Origin: Ramlibacter pinisoli
GTDB taxonomy: Bacteria; Pseudomonadota; Gammaproteobacteria; Burkholderiales; Burkholderiaceae_C
DNA: 64,000 nt
Direction: 5' to 3'
Assembly: GCF_009758015.1 (NCBI RefSeq)
Contig: NZ_WSEL01000009.1
Location: 1,785,501 to 1,849,500, forward strand
Position 1 is the first letter of the stretch; each line of letters starts with the position of its first letter. This document shows positions 16,976-26,840 of the stretch, in pieces. The translations under genes and the position numbers were made by a program. The notes under the pieces are model-generated. The model ran no database searches, was not told where the DNA came from, and saw only the letters and a program-made list of their open reading frames with translations.

Positions 16976-17140
16976 GGCCAGCGAGCGCAGTCTCCGGGCC
17001 TGGTCGGGCAAGACCTGCATGACCTGCCGCCATTTGTCCTGAGTTCCTCGTCGAGGCGGCCCATGGACTGGCCGGGGATCCGGAGAAGTCACCCGTCAGC
17101 AGAGGACTGGCGCTGGATGGCTGCTTTGATGGGTAGAAGC

Positions 17141-17167
17141 AAAAAAGCGGCCAGAGGCCGCTTTTTG
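17141..17167. terminator. Rho-independent terminator
   Basis: The 6-base GC stem GCGGCC (17147-17152) / GGCCGC (17156-17161), extended by flanking A and T runs, can act in both directions. It sits just downstream of tRNA-Ser on the reverse strand, so it is the likely 3' end of the serS-tRNA transcript. Confidence 0.75.
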
Positions 17168-17177
17168 TCTACGTGAT

Positions 17178-17268
17178 TGGCGGAGCAGGTGGGATTCGAA
17201 CCCACGGTACGGCATAACCGTACACCGGATTTCGAGTCCGGCGCATTCGACCACTCTGCCACCGCTCC
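17178..17268 (-). tRNA. serU: tRNA-Ser(CGA)
   Basis: The reverse strand folds as a long-variable-arm tRNA. Acceptor GGAGCGG pairs with CTGCTCC (one G-U), the discriminator is G, and CCA is encoded. The anticodon loop CTCGAAA gives anticodon CGA, reading UCG. A class II variable arm (TGTACGGTTATGCCGTACC) confirms serine. It lies 53 bases downstream of serS on the same strand and just before a terminator. The gene symbol follows E. coli usage for the CGA isoacceptor. Confidence 0.95.
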
Positions 17269-17321
17269 TGAATTCGGTTCGCGTGGTGCGAAGCCCCAGA
17301 TTCTAACCGACCCGGCGCGGC

Positions 17322-18641
<1,320 letters not shown>

Positions 18642-18695
18642 TTATTCGCGGGGCTCGTAGCATCCGGGGGCTTCCCGGCACCAAGGAGTCCTGCG

Positions 18696-19106
18696 ATGCA
18701 GATCGAGACCTACGTGTTCTTCAACGGCACCTGCGAGGAGGCACTGGCCTTCTACGCGCGCGCCCTCGGCGGCAAGACCGTGGCACTGATGCGCTACGAA
18801 GGCTCGCCGATGGACACCCCGGAACTGCCCGCGAACTGGAAACAGAAGGTGATGCACTCCACCTTCGAGTGCGAAGGCGCGCGCTTCATGGCCAGCGACA
18901 CCCCGCCCGGCCAGCACCCGGGCTACAGCGGCTTCTCCCTGTCGCTCTATGTTCCCGGCGATGCCGACAAGGGCCGGCGTGCATTCGATGCGCTGGCCGA
19001 AGGCGGCAAGGTCACGATGCCGTACGGCCCGCCGTTCTGGGGTGGCCATTTCGGCATGCTGACCGACCGCTTCGGCATCCCCTGGATGGTCTCGACCGAG
19101 CACTGA
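18696..19106 (+). CDS. VOC-family (PhnB-like) protein
   Basis: A 136-residue vicinal-oxygen-chelate fold protein, PhnB-like: opening IETYVFFNGTCEEALAFYARALGG, SDTPPG, then a closing GGHFGMLTDRFGIPWMVSTEH. Family members include uncharacterised bleomycin-resistance-like and methyltransferase-like proteins; no specific substrate can be given. Divergent from serS across a 63-base gap with an AAGGAG ribosome site. It is not obviously linked to the YcaO locus that begins 153 bases downstream. Confidence 0.85.
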   Translation: MQIETYVFFNGTCEEALAFYARALGGKTVALMRYEGSPMDTPELPANWKQKVMHSTFECEGARFMASDTPPGQHPGYSGFSLSLYVPGDADKGRRAFDALAEGGKVTMPYGPPFWGGHFGMLTDRFGIPWMVSTEH

Positions 19107-19259
19107 ACGCCGCGCGCCGGGCGCGGGCTGTCGTTCCTGCGCCGGGCGGCCCCGCCGCCGGCTAAACCGCGCTGCCGCGGCCGGGATGTACTGCTCGAAG
19201 GGAGGCCGCTGCCCGAGACAAGGGCCCCGCACCGGTGTGCGGGTTGGGCGCCGTCGAGC

Positions 19260-21233
19260 ATGCAGGAGACCATCGCATACCCCACCACCCAGGGCCAGTG
19301 GCACATCCGGGGCGGCACCCTGCGCTGCCGCCAACCGGGCCGGGCGGTCACCGTCCAGGCGCCCGGGCCGCTGCTGCGGGCAGTGCAGGCGCTGTGCGAT
19401 GGCCATCTCGGCTGGCGGGCGGTGGCCGCGGGCCTGGCAGTCCGCTGGCCTGCCGGCGCGGTCGTCCGCTTCCTGACCAGCCTCACGCAGCACGGCCTGC
19501 TGCTCGACCGGCAAGACGCCGCCCTGTTGCAGGTGCCGGCCCACCGCACCTTCGGCGATCGCCCGCTGCCGGCGCCGCAGCTGCGTCTTCTTCTGGAGCG
19601 GACGTTGGCAGGGGTTGGCGGGCGCAGCCTGCGCTGGCAGGTCGATGTGCTGCGCTGCCTGCCCGATCCCGACGGTCAGGGCCTGCCCGTGGAGCTGTAC
19701 GAAGTCACCCAGTCGCCGGCAGGCGGCGTGGCCATGCACCGCCTATCGCGCGGCGCGGGTGTCTCCTGGCACCTGCTGCCCGATCCCCGGCTGCTGCAGT
19801 TCGCCTCCGCGGTGGTGCTGCCGCGCGCCGCCCGGCCGTCGACCGGCGAGGTCCAGGGGCGCGGCATCCAGAGCTTGTGCGCGGCCCAGCGCTGCGCGTT
19901 GGAACTGGGTCTTGGCCACGCCTTGCACCAAGTCCTCGCGACGGCCCCGGCGTCCCGCCGCGGCGCACCGGCTGTCCGCCCGGTGGCGGCGCTTGTCTTG
20001 GGCGTTCCATGCTCACCGGCCGAGGCCGCGGTGCAGCAGGTAGACAACTGGTTGCACCTCGGCGCCGCGCCCGCCCGGCTCCATGCCGATGCGGCTCCCT
20101 GCGGCTTCTCCTTCAGCGCCGGGCCGGTGCGCGAGGGCCGGCTCACGCTGTTCACGGTCGGCCGCTCCAGCGATCCGCGCAGCGCGCTGCGCAAGGCGGA
20201 GGCCGAGGCCTGGGAAAGGCTCGGCTGGGCGCGGCTGGGCCCAACGGTGGAGGGCACGCTGCACGACTTCGTGGCCGCACGCGATCCGCGAACGGTGGTG
20301 GCATATGCCGACTGGCAGCACCGCCGCCCGGGCTTTCCCTTCATGCCCTTCGATCCGCGCCGGCTCGCGCTCTGGTGCCGGGGCCAGGACGTCGCCACCG
20401 GGGCGGCAGTCCTGCTGCCGGCCGAGTGCGTACACGCCCTGGACGCCCTGCCGGCCCACTGGCGTCGCCGGTCCTGCACGACGACCAGCACCTCGGGCGT
20501 CGCCGCCGGTCCCGACAGCGCAACGGCCCTGGCCTGGGCGCTGCTCGAACTGGTCGAACGCGATGCCTTCCTGCGCGCCTGGCTGGCCGGCAAGTCCGCG
20601 CCGGTGGTGTCGCCGGCGACGCTGCCGGGCGAGGCCCGGCGGCGCCTGCGCGCGCTGCAGGCGGCCGGCCACCGTGTGGCCGTGCTGCGACTGCCGGCAC
20701 CGGCCCCGGTGTACGGTGTGTTCGTGCAGGCGCTGCAGCGGCCGTTCACCGCCGTCACGGCGGGCGCGCATTTCGATCCCGTGCAGGCCCTGCTCAAGGC
20801 GTTCGACGAAGCCGAGGGCCGGGCCGCCCACGCCGCCGCCCATCCCCTGCCCCCGCTGGCCAGCCCACGCGCGGTGCGGTCGATCGGCGATCTCCAGCGG
20901 CACTGGCAGTCACCGGGGCAAGTCCGGCAGGCCGACTTCCTGGCCGCGGGGCCGCCCACGGCCGCCTTCGCCCCGCCCGACACGTGCCACGACGGTGCAA
21001 CGCTGATCGCCGCGCTGGCGCAGGCCGGTTGCCCGGCACTGGCGTTCGACCTCACGCCGGCCGGGGCCGCCATCGAGCAGGGGCGCACGCCGCTACGCGT
21101 GGTGCGCGCCGTCGTGCCCGGCCTGCTGCCGCTCTGGTTCGGCCACGGGCTCGAACCGGCCGGCCTGCCGGCCTTCAGTGCGGCGGCCGGCAGCCGCGCC
21201 GGCCGCCCCGTCCCCATCCACCCGTTCGCCTGA
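19260..21233 (+). CDS. YcaO-type cyclodehydratase-like RiPP enzyme with N-terminal RRE-like domain
   Basis: A 657-residue multidomain protein. Residues 1-90 resemble a PqqD/RRE-like winged helix for leader-peptide binding (LLRAVQALCDGHLGWRAVAAGL then VVRFLTSLTQHGLL). Residues 100-235 are a linking domain; RGIQSLCAAQRCALELGLGHAL weakly recalls half of a SagB-type flavin dehydrogenase. The YcaO domain covers about 245-657: ALRKAEAEAWER (309-320), STSGVAAG then ALLELVERDAFLRAWL (410-442) and FDEAEGRAAH (515-524), all in the ATP/Mg-binding regions. The C-terminus RPVPIHPFA resembles the Pro-rich PxPxP tail of azoline-forming YcaO enzymes. It probably activates backbone amides to form thiazoline/oxazoline in the peptide encoded 10 bases downstream. 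No separate ThiF-like partner is present. Confidence 0.83.
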   Translation: MQETIAYPTTQGQWHIRGGTLRCRQPGRAVTVQAPGPLLRAVQALCDGHLGWRAVAAGLAVRWPAGAVVRFLTSLTQHGLLLDRQDAALLQVPAHRTFGDRPLPAPQLRLLLERTLAGVGGRSLRWQVDVLRCLPDPDGQGLPVELYEVTQSPAGGVAMHRLSRGAGVSWHLLPDPRLLQFASAVVLPRAARPSTGEVQGRGIQSLCAAQRCALELGLGHALHQVLATAPASRRGAPAVRPVAALVLGVPCSPAEAAVQQVDNWLHLGAAPARLHADAAPCGFSFSAGPVREGRLTLFTVGRSSDPRSALRKAEAEAWERLGWARLGPTVEGTLHDFVAARDPRTVVAYADWQHRRPGFPFMPFDPRRLALWCRGQDVATGAAVLLPAECVHALDALPAHWRRRSCTTTSTSGVAAGPDSATALAWALLELVERDAFLRAWLAGKSAPVVSPATLPGEARRRLRALQAAGHRVAVLRLPAPAPVYGVFVQALQRPFTAVTAGAHFDPVQALLKAFDEAEGRAAHAAAHPLPPLASPRAVRSIGDLQRHWQSPGQVRQADFLAAGPPTAAFAPPDTCHDGATLIAALAQAGCPALAFDLTPAGAAIEQGRTPLRVVRAVVPGLLPLWFGHGLEPAGLPAFSAAAGSRAGRPVPIHPFA

Positions 21234-21243
21234 GGAGAAGACC

Positions 21244-21441
21244 ATGCCCGCACCCGCCACGTCCCGCGCCCGCCGCACCGGCCCCCGCTCGTTCCGCTGG
21301 AGCGTGTCTTCGCTCCACGTCGAACCGCTGCGTCCCGCGTCCTTCGCCGGCGTGCTCGACGGCTGCACCTCCTGCGACGGCTGCCCGGCGCCCATGGTGG
21401 CCCCGGCGCGCCGTCGGCCGGCGCGCCGCGGCAAGCGCTGA
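21244..21441 (+). CDS. Putative azol(in)e RiPP precursor peptide (TOMM-like)
   Basis: A 65-residue peptide with a strong GAGGAGA site and only 10 bases after the YcaO gene. The basic N-terminal segment with SFRWSVSSLHVEPL could be a leader. A small DGCTSCDGCPAP segment (39-50) holds three Cys, one Thr and one Ser spaced by Asp/Gly, resembling a heterocyclisable core. An Arg/Pro-rich tail (RRRPARRGKR) follows. Position between YcaO and ATP-grasp genes, composition and size support a precursor. No homologue was recognised, so the assignment is inference. The leader cleavage site is unclear, although DG at 39-40 is a candidate. Confidence 0.65.
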   Translation: MPAPATSRARRTGPRSFRWSVSSLHVEPLRPASFAGVLDGCTSCDGCPAPMVAPARRRPARRGKR

Positions 21442-21459
21442 ATCTGCCGCCGCGCGCCG

Positions 21460-22455
21460 ATGCTGCTCGCCTCCTACCTCAGCCATGCTGCAGCCGTGCA
21501 GCGCGCCGCGGCCCGCCTGGGCATCGACGCCTGGACCCGCATGGCCGACTTCTCGCTGCACCTGCGGCGCGAGGGCACCAGCCTGCGCTGGCGTCCCAGC
21601 TTCATCACAACCACCGGCAGCGGCCAGGCCTACACCGACCAGCTCACCCCCGCTTCCACCGGCTTTGCCGGCTGGTTCCCCTACCCGCTGCGGCGCTGGC
21701 CGCTGGCCACCGACAAGGCCCGCTTCAAGCACGAAGCCCAGGCGCTCGGGCTGCGCACGCCCGCCGCCTGCCACGACGCCGGGCAGATCGGCGGACCCTA
21801 CCTCGCCAAGGCCATCCACTCATCCTTCGGCCAGGGCCTGCGCGGGCCCTGGCCCGCGCACGACCCGGCCGATCCCGACCAGCAGCTGCGGGCCGACGAG
21901 TACTACGAGAACTTCCTGCTCGGCGTGAGTGCCAAGGCGTGGTGCTGGGCCGGCCGCTGCCTGGCGCTGGAGCTGGTGCGTCCGGCCATCGTCACGGGCG
22001 ACGGCACGGCCACCTTGCGGCAGCTGGTGCAGGCGCTGCCGCATGCGAAGGGCCGCCACGACTGGTCGCTGGTGGCCCACCTGGCGCTCTTCGCGGGCCT
22101 CGACCACGTCGACGCCATCGTGCCGGCGCAACGCGAGGTGGCGGTCGAATACCGCTACGGGTCGGTCTACCGCGATCCGCTGGAGCCCAGCATCAACGCG
22201 CTCGACGAAGCCCGGGCCGACGGCCTGGCAGGCCAGTTCCACGATGCGGCGCGCCGGCTGCAGGCGCATGTGCCCGCATTCGACGACCCGGCACCCACGC
22301 TGTACACCCTCGACGCCGTCGTCGATGCCCAGGGGCAGGCCTGGTTCCTCGAGATGAATTGCAACCCCACCGTGCATCCGCACGCCTACGAAGCCCTGCT
22401 GGCCACGGTGTTCGGCGCGCAGCCGGCACCCGCCGCGGTGCTTGCAGTGGCCTGA
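21460..22455 (+). CDS. ATP-grasp ligase-like protein of the YcaO locus
   Basis: A 331-residue protein. The ATP-grasp fold is supported by TDKARFKHEAQALGLRTP (84-101), an ATP-binding lysine strand YLAKAIHSSFGQGLRG (114-129) and the Mg-binding TLDAVVDAQGQAWFLEMNCNP (283-303; Asp285, Glu298, Asn300). Such enzymes ligate a carboxylate to an amine or thiol via acyl phosphate. It starts 18 bases after the precursor-like peptide and belongs to the same forward operon. It may modify the peptide (amide or ester formation) or make a cofactor or cap. The RiPP role is inferred from position. An aminoligase role for a free metabolite is an alternative. Confidence 0.75.
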   Translation: MLLASYLSHAAAVQRAAARLGIDAWTRMADFSLHLRREGTSLRWRPSFITTTGSGQAYTDQLTPASTGFAGWFPYPLRRWPLATDKARFKHEAQALGLRTPAACHDAGQIGGPYLAKAIHSSFGQGLRGPWPAHDPADPDQQLRADEYYENFLLGVSAKAWCWAGRCLALELVRPAIVTGDGTATLRQLVQALPHAKGRHDWSLVAHLALFAGLDHVDAIVPAQREVAVEYRYGSVYRDPLEPSINALDEARADGLAGQFHDAARRLQAHVPAFDDPAPTLYTLDAVVDAQGQAWFLEMNCNPTVHPHAYEALLATVFGAQPAPAAVLAVA

Positions 22456-22594
22456 GAACCGGTCTCCCAGCCCCGCGCCGTTGCGGCGCCGGGTGCCCGC
22501 CATGGCAAGATGAGAAAAATTGCAGGGCTGCACCAAAGGATTCAACTCCGTCCTGGCTGCGCGCCCTAGCATCGACGCCGACGAGGAGACCATC

Positions 22595-23767
22595 TTGCCC
22601 GCCATCACCAACATCGAAGACCTGCGCGTGCTCGCGAAACGGCGCGTGCCGCGCATGTTCTACGACTACGCCGACTCCGGCTCCTGGACCGAGAGCACCT
22701 ACCGCGCCAACGAGGACGACTTCAACCGCATCCTGTTCCGCCAGCGGGTGGCGGTGAACATGGAGGGCCGCAGCACCCGGACCACCATGGTCGGCCAGCC
22801 GACCAACATGCCGGTGGCCATCGCGCCGACCGGCCTCACGGGCATGCAGCACGCCGACGGCGAGATCCTGGCGGCGCGCGCGGCCAAGGCCTTCGGCATC
22901 CCGTTCACGCTCTCGACCATGAGCATCTGCTCGATCGAGGACGTGGCCAAGGGCACCGACAACCACCCGTTCTGGTTCCAGCTGTACGTGATGCGCGACC
23001 GCGGCTTCATCGAGCGCCTGATCGACCGCGCCAAGGCGGCCAACTGTTCGGCCCTGGTGGTCACGCTGGACCTGCAGATCCTCGGCCAGCGCCACAAGGA
23101 CATCAAGAACGGCCTGTCGGCGCCGCCCAAGCTCACGGTCGCCAACATGCTGAACCTCATGACCAAGCCCCAGTGGTGCCTGGGCATGCTGGGCACGCCG
23201 CGGCGCCAGTTCGGCAACATCGTCGGCCACGTCAAGGGCGTCGAGAACATGGGCTCGCTGTCGGAGTGGACCGCCAAGCAGTTCGACCCCCGGCTGTCGT
23301 GGGCCGACGTCGAATGGATCAAGCAGCGCTGGGGCGGCAAGCTCATCCTCAAGGGCATCCAGGACGTCGAGGACGCCCGCCTGGCGGTCGATTCGGGCGC
23401 CGACGCCCTGATCGTGTCCAACCACGGCGGACGCCAGCTCGATGGCGCGCCCTCCTCCATCTCGGCCCTGCCCGAGATCGTCGAGGCCGTGGGGCGCCGC
23501 ATCGAGGTGCACATGGACGGCGGCATCCGCTCCGGCCAGCACGTGCTCAAGGCGGTGGCGCTGGGCGCCCGGGGTACCTACATCGGCCGCGCCATGCTCT
23601 ACGGGCTGGGCGCCATGGGACAGGCCGGGGTGGAGAAGGCGCTGGAGATCATCCGCAACGAGCTCGACCTGTCGATGGCCTTCTGCGGCCGCACCGACAT
23701 CACCCAGGTCGACAAGTCGATCCTGCTGCCCGGCACCTACCCGACCGGGCGCGCCGCCGGCTACTGA
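22595..23767 (+). CDS. FMN-dependent alpha-hydroxy-acid oxidase/dehydrogenase (LldD-like)
   Basis: A 390-residue FMN TIM-barrel enzyme that oxidises 2-hydroxy acids (lactate-like) to 2-keto acids. Motifs: PVAIAPTGLTGMQHADGEILAARAA, the flavin segment LVVTLDLQILGQRHKDIKNG, catalytic SNHGGRQLDGAPSS and GGIRSGQHVLKAVALGARGTYIGRAMLYG. The TTG at 22595 is chosen because GAGGAGA lies at the right distance; an earlier TTG at 22520 has no such site. It is 139 bases past the ATP-grasp gene, so it is probably not part of that locus. Confidence 0.88.
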   Translation: MPAITNIEDLRVLAKRRVPRMFYDYADSGSWTESTYRANEDDFNRILFRQRVAVNMEGRSTRTTMVGQPTNMPVAIAPTGLTGMQHADGEILAARAAKAFGIPFTLSTMSICSIEDVAKGTDNHPFWFQLYVMRDRGFIERLIDRAKAANCSALVVTLDLQILGQRHKDIKNGLSAPPKLTVANMLNLMTKPQWCLGMLGTPRRQFGNIVGHVKGVENMGSLSEWTAKQFDPRLSWADVEWIKQRWGGKLILKGIQDVEDARLAVDSGADALIVSNHGGRQLDGAPSSISALPEIVEAVGRRIEVHMDGGIRSGQHVLKAVALGARGTYIGRAMLYGLGAMGQAGVEKALEIIRNELDLSMAFCGRTDITQVDKSILLPGTYPTGRAAGY

Positions 23768-23788
23768 GCGCTCGCGGCCACCGCGCGG

Positions 23789-24136
23789 CTAGCGCGAGCG
23801 GCCGTCGAAGTGGGTCACCGGCACCGACTCCAGGTCGATGCCTTCCAGGCAGCGGATGTTGACGGCGGCCATCGCGCCGCCGCCCGGGCCCGGCCCCTCG
23901 CCGTACGGATGGATGCCGCAGGCGGGGCAGAACCGGTGCCGGACCACGTGCTTGTTGAACAGGTAGGTCGCGGCATCGGCCTCCGGCGTCAGCAGCGTCA
24001 GTTGCTGATGCGGCACGAACCACAGCAGCGACCCCTTGCGCTGGCACATCGAGCAGTTGCAGGCCATGGCGCTTTCCAGCGTGCCCTCGACCTCGAAGGC
24101 CACCCGGCCGCAATGGCAACTTCCCCGGTATTTCAT
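23789..24136 (-). CDS. GFA-family (CENP-V/S-(hydroxymethyl)glutathione synthase-like) zinc protein
   Basis: A 115-residue single-domain GFA protein. Zn-binding Cys are C7/C9 (SCHCG), C26/C28/C31 (CNCSMC) and C70/C73 (CPACG). Family members are called glutathione-dependent formaldehyde-activating enzymes, but most, like this one, have no proven substrate. AGGAGA sits before the ATG at 24136. Convergent with the oxidase and divergent from dinB across 70 bases. Confidence 0.87.
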   Translation of the reverse strand: MKYRGSCHCGRVAFEVEGTLESAMACNCSMCQRKGSLLWFVPHQQLTLLTPEADAATYLFNKHVVRHRFCPACGIHPYGEGPGPGGGAMAAVNIRCLEGIDLESVPVTHFDGRSR

Positions 24137-24206
24137 CGTGACGATCTCCTGGGCGGTGAGGCGCCATTGTGGCAAGCGGGCGACGGCCTGACGCCACAAT
24201 CGGGGC

Positions 24207-25427
24207 GTGACAGCACAGCGCCGCATCGCCCATCTCGACATGGACGCGTTCTTCGCGTCGGTCGAACTGCTGCGCTATCCGCAGCTCAAGGGCTTGCCGG
24301 TGGTCATCGGCGGCGGCCGGCGCCGGGTCGACGAGATGGTGCGGGCGAGGTATGCCGACCAGCCCCTGTCGGCCATCCCGCCCGAGGCCTTCCCGCTGCT
24401 GAAGGACTACACGGGGCGCGGCGTCATCACCACCGCCACCTACCCGGCGCGCCAGTTCGGCGTCGGCTCCGCCATGGGCATGATGAAGGCGGCCAAGCTG
24501 TGCCCCCAGGCCATCGTGCTGCCGGTCGATTTCGACGAGGTGCGCCGCTACTCGCGCACCTTCAAGGGCGTGATCCGCGAGATCGCCCCGCTGGTCGAGG
24601 ACCGCGGCATCGACGAGGTGTACATCGACTTCACCGAGGTGCCCGGCGGCCAGCGCGAAGGCGGCCGCGTGCTGGCGCGGCTGATCCAGAAATCCATCCT
24701 GGAGGCGACGGGCCTGACCTGCTCGATCGGCGTGGCGCCCAACAAGCTCATCGCCAAGATGGCGAGCGAGTTCGACAAGCCCAACGGCATCTCGATCGTG
24801 CACGAAGCCGACCTGCAGAAGCGCATCTGGCCGCTGGCGGTGCGCAAGATCAACGGCATCGGTCCCAAGGCGGAGGCCAAGCTGCACCAACTGCACGTGT
24901 TCACGATCGGCGAGCTGGCCGCCCAGGATCCCGAGTGGCTGATGGACAACTTCGGCCGCTCCACCGGCGCCTGGATGCACGCAGTCGCCTGGGGCCGCGA
25001 CGACCGGCCGGTGGTCATGGAGAGCGAGCCGGTCTCCATGAGCCGCGAGACGACCTTCGAACGCGACCTGCACGCCGTGCGCGACCGCGCCGAGCTGGGC
25101 TCCATCTTCACGGACCTGTGCGTGCGCGTGGCCGGCGACCTGCGCCGCAAGGGCTATGTCGGCAAGACCATCGGCATCAAGCTGCGCTACGACGATTTCC
25201 GCATCGCCACGCGCGACCAGACGGTGGAGCACTTCACCGACGACGCCCGCACCATCCGCCAGGTGGCCGGCCAGTGCCTCAAGCGCGTGCCGCTGGATCG
25301 CAAGCTGCGGCTGCTGGGCGTGCGGGTGAGCAAGCTGGCGCGCGCCGGCGAGACGGAGGCAGCCGACATTCCGCCGTCTGCGCACCGGGTCGAGGAATAC
25401 ACGCCCGACCTGTTCCAGGCCGGCTGA
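24207..25427 (+). CDS. dinB: DNA polymerase IV (Y-family)
   Basis: A 406-residue translesion polymerase. Palm motifs HLDMDAFFASVE (9-20) and GIDEVYIDFTE supply the catalytic acids; helix-hairpin-helix (KINGIGPKAEAKLHQL) and little-finger domain follow. Starts at GTG 24207, consistent with the normal IAHLDMDAFF distance. The usual Ser of the SxDE motif is Gly (GIDE), a mild variant. No LexA-type CTGT-N8-ACAG box was recognised immediately upstream. Confidence 0.93.
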   Translation: MTAQRRIAHLDMDAFFASVELLRYPQLKGLPVVIGGGRRRVDEMVRARYADQPLSAIPPEAFPLLKDYTGRGVITTATYPARQFGVGSAMGMMKAAKLCPQAIVLPVDFDEVRRYSRTFKGVIREIAPLVEDRGIDEVYIDFTEVPGGQREGGRVLARLIQKSILEATGLTCSIGVAPNKLIAKMASEFDKPNGISIVHEADLQKRIWPLAVRKINGIGPKAEAKLHQLHVFTIGELAAQDPEWLMDNFGRSTGAWMHAVAWGRDDRPVVMESEPVSMSRETTFERDLHAVRDRAELGSIFTDLCVRVAGDLRRKGYVGKTIGIKLRYDDFRIATRDQTVEHFTDDARTIRQVAGQCLKRVPLDRKLRLLGVRVSKLARAGETEAADIPPSAHRVEEYTPDLFQAG

Positions 25428-25721
25428 GCCGCAAACACTCTCCTCGTCGGGCCAGGGCGGCCCAGGGTCGGTGCCGGCGCACCTGGGGCGTGCGTCGTCC
25501 CGGCGGCGGATCGAGGGGCCTCCTGACCGCGCGGTCCGCCGCGCGCCTACACCTGCCGGCGGGCCGCGCGCTTACCTTGAAGCATTCGCGCAGGCCGCGT
25601 TACAGCTTCGGCCCCCGCGCCGCCAATCCCTTCTTGAACCGGGCACGGATCTTTCTACATTTCATGGAACCGCCAGCTCTGGCGCGCCGGCCCGGGAGTC
25701 ATCGACGAAGCGACGAACACC
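25428..25721. other. Intergenic stretch without recognised gene
   Basis: These 294 bases between dinB and the small membrane protein contain no ORF with convincing codon pattern, no clear hairpin terminator and no tRNA. It is GC-rich and unremarkable. Confidence 0.5.
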
Positions 25722-26021
25722 ATGACGCTGATCGAACTGCAGCACATCAAGCAATGGCACGTGGGTCACCGTGCCTCGCACCCGGTCGAATACCACCTCT
25801 GGGACACCATGCTCATGCTCTGGCTGGCCGGCTGGATCGGCTGGCTGCCAGCATTCGCGTTCGACGAGCTCTGGACCGTGCCGCTGTGCGTGTTCGCCAT
25901 CTCGGCGCCCGACGTGTACACCGCGTGGCGGGCCCGGGCGCACCGGCGGCAGCGCCTGCGCTGCGACTGGCTGTGCGCCGCGCCGCGCTCACTGCCGCGC
26001 GGTCCGGACGTTCGGGGGTAG
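25722..26021 (+). CDS. Small hypothetical membrane protein
   Basis: A 99-residue protein with two likely membrane segments ([20 protein letters not shown] and [17 protein letters not shown]) followed by a basic [14 protein letters not shown] tail. Not recognised as a named family. It overlaps the convergent queF by 33 bases at its 3' end. The hydrophobic composition argues for a real gene, but the ribosome site is weak. Confidence 0.55.
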   Translation: MTLIELQHIKQWHVGHRASHPVEYHLWDTMLMLWLAGWIGWLPAFAFDELWTVPLCVFAISAPDVYTAWRARAHRRQRLRCDWLCAAPRSLPRGPDVRG

Positions 26022-26840
26022 CGCGAGCGGGTGGCTGGTGCGGAACGGGTTGATGTCCAGCCCGCCGCGGCGCGTGTAACGGGCGTACACGGCCAGCTTG
26101 GTCGGCCGGCACTGCCGGCGGATGTCGGTGAAGATGCGCTCCACGCACTGCTCGTGGAACTCGTTGTGGTTGCGAAAGCTCACCAGGTAGCGCAGCAGCC
26201 CGCCCTGGTCGATCTGCGGCCCCACGTAGCGGATCTGCACGCTGCCCCAGTCGGGCTGGCCCGTCACCAGGCAATTGCTCTTGAGCAGGTTGCTCACCAG
26301 CACCTCGTCGACCGGCTGCTCGTCGAAGGCGGCCGACAGCAGCGCCGGCTGGGGCGTGTAGTCGGTGCACTCGATGTCCAGGCGGTCCAGCAGCACGCCA
26401 TCCAGTTCGTGCACCCGCTCGCGCTCGAACTGGTCGGGCGCCAGCAGCCGCACGCCGATCGAGCCAGCCGCGCCACTGCCGCGCCACAGCGCCTCCGCCA
26501 GGTCGGCGCGCAGCCGAGCCTGCACCTCCTCGGGGGTGGCGAACCGCGAATTGCTGAAGCTGTTCAGGTACAGCTTGAACGACTTGCTCTCGACGATGTT
26601 GGGCGTCTCGCAGGGCACGGTGACGTGGGCGATCGCCACCACGGGCTTGCCGCGCGGGGTGAGCCAGCTCAGCTCATAGGCGGTCCAGAGGTCGGCGCCG
26701 AAGAACGGCGGCTGCGCGCCGATGCCGAGCTCCTCGCGCTTGGGCGCCCGCGAGAAAGGGTAGAGCAGGCCTGCGTCGTACTGGTCCTGGTAGGCGGCGG
26801 GCTTGCCGAGCAGGGATTGCTCGGGAGAGTTGGGCGTCAT
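25989..26840 (-). CDS. queF: NADPH-dependent 7-cyano-7-deazaguanine reductase (type II)
   Basis: A 283-residue tunnelling-fold enzyme that reduces preQ0 to preQ1 in queuosine biosynthesis. The substrate motif [18 protein letters not shown] is present. The active-site Cys lies in [16 protein letters not shown] with a following Asp, and the terminal [16 protein letters not shown] is typical. The length fits the long, two-domain (E. coli) type. It overlaps the alpha/beta hydrolase stop by 4 bases (ATGA). Confidence 0.95.
   Translation of the reverse strand: MTPNSPEQSLLGKPAAYQDQYDAGLLYPFSRAPKREELGIGAQPPFFGADLWTAYELSWLTPRGKPVVAIAHVTVPCETPNIVESKSFKLYLNSFSNSRFATPEEVQARLRADLAEALWRGSGAAGSIGVRLLAPDQFERERVHELDGVLLDRLDIECTDYTPQPALLSAAFDEQPVDEVLVSNLLKSNCLVTGQPDWGSVQIRYVGPQIDQGGLLRYLVSFRNHNEFHEQCVERIFTDIRRQCRPTKLAVYARYTRRGGLDINPFRTSHPLALPPNVRTARQ

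Noticed and set aside
19186..19476. A 96-residue frame with MYCSKGGRCPRQG considered as a second precursor peptide
   Set aside because: It overlaps the YcaO start out of frame, is Arg/Pro-rich like other shadow frames, and has no ribosome site.
21242..22455. Assigning the VOC protein or the FMN oxidase to the RiPP locus
   Set aside because: Gaps of 153 and 139 bases and common stand-alone families make linkage unsupported; neither is typical of YcaO clusters.
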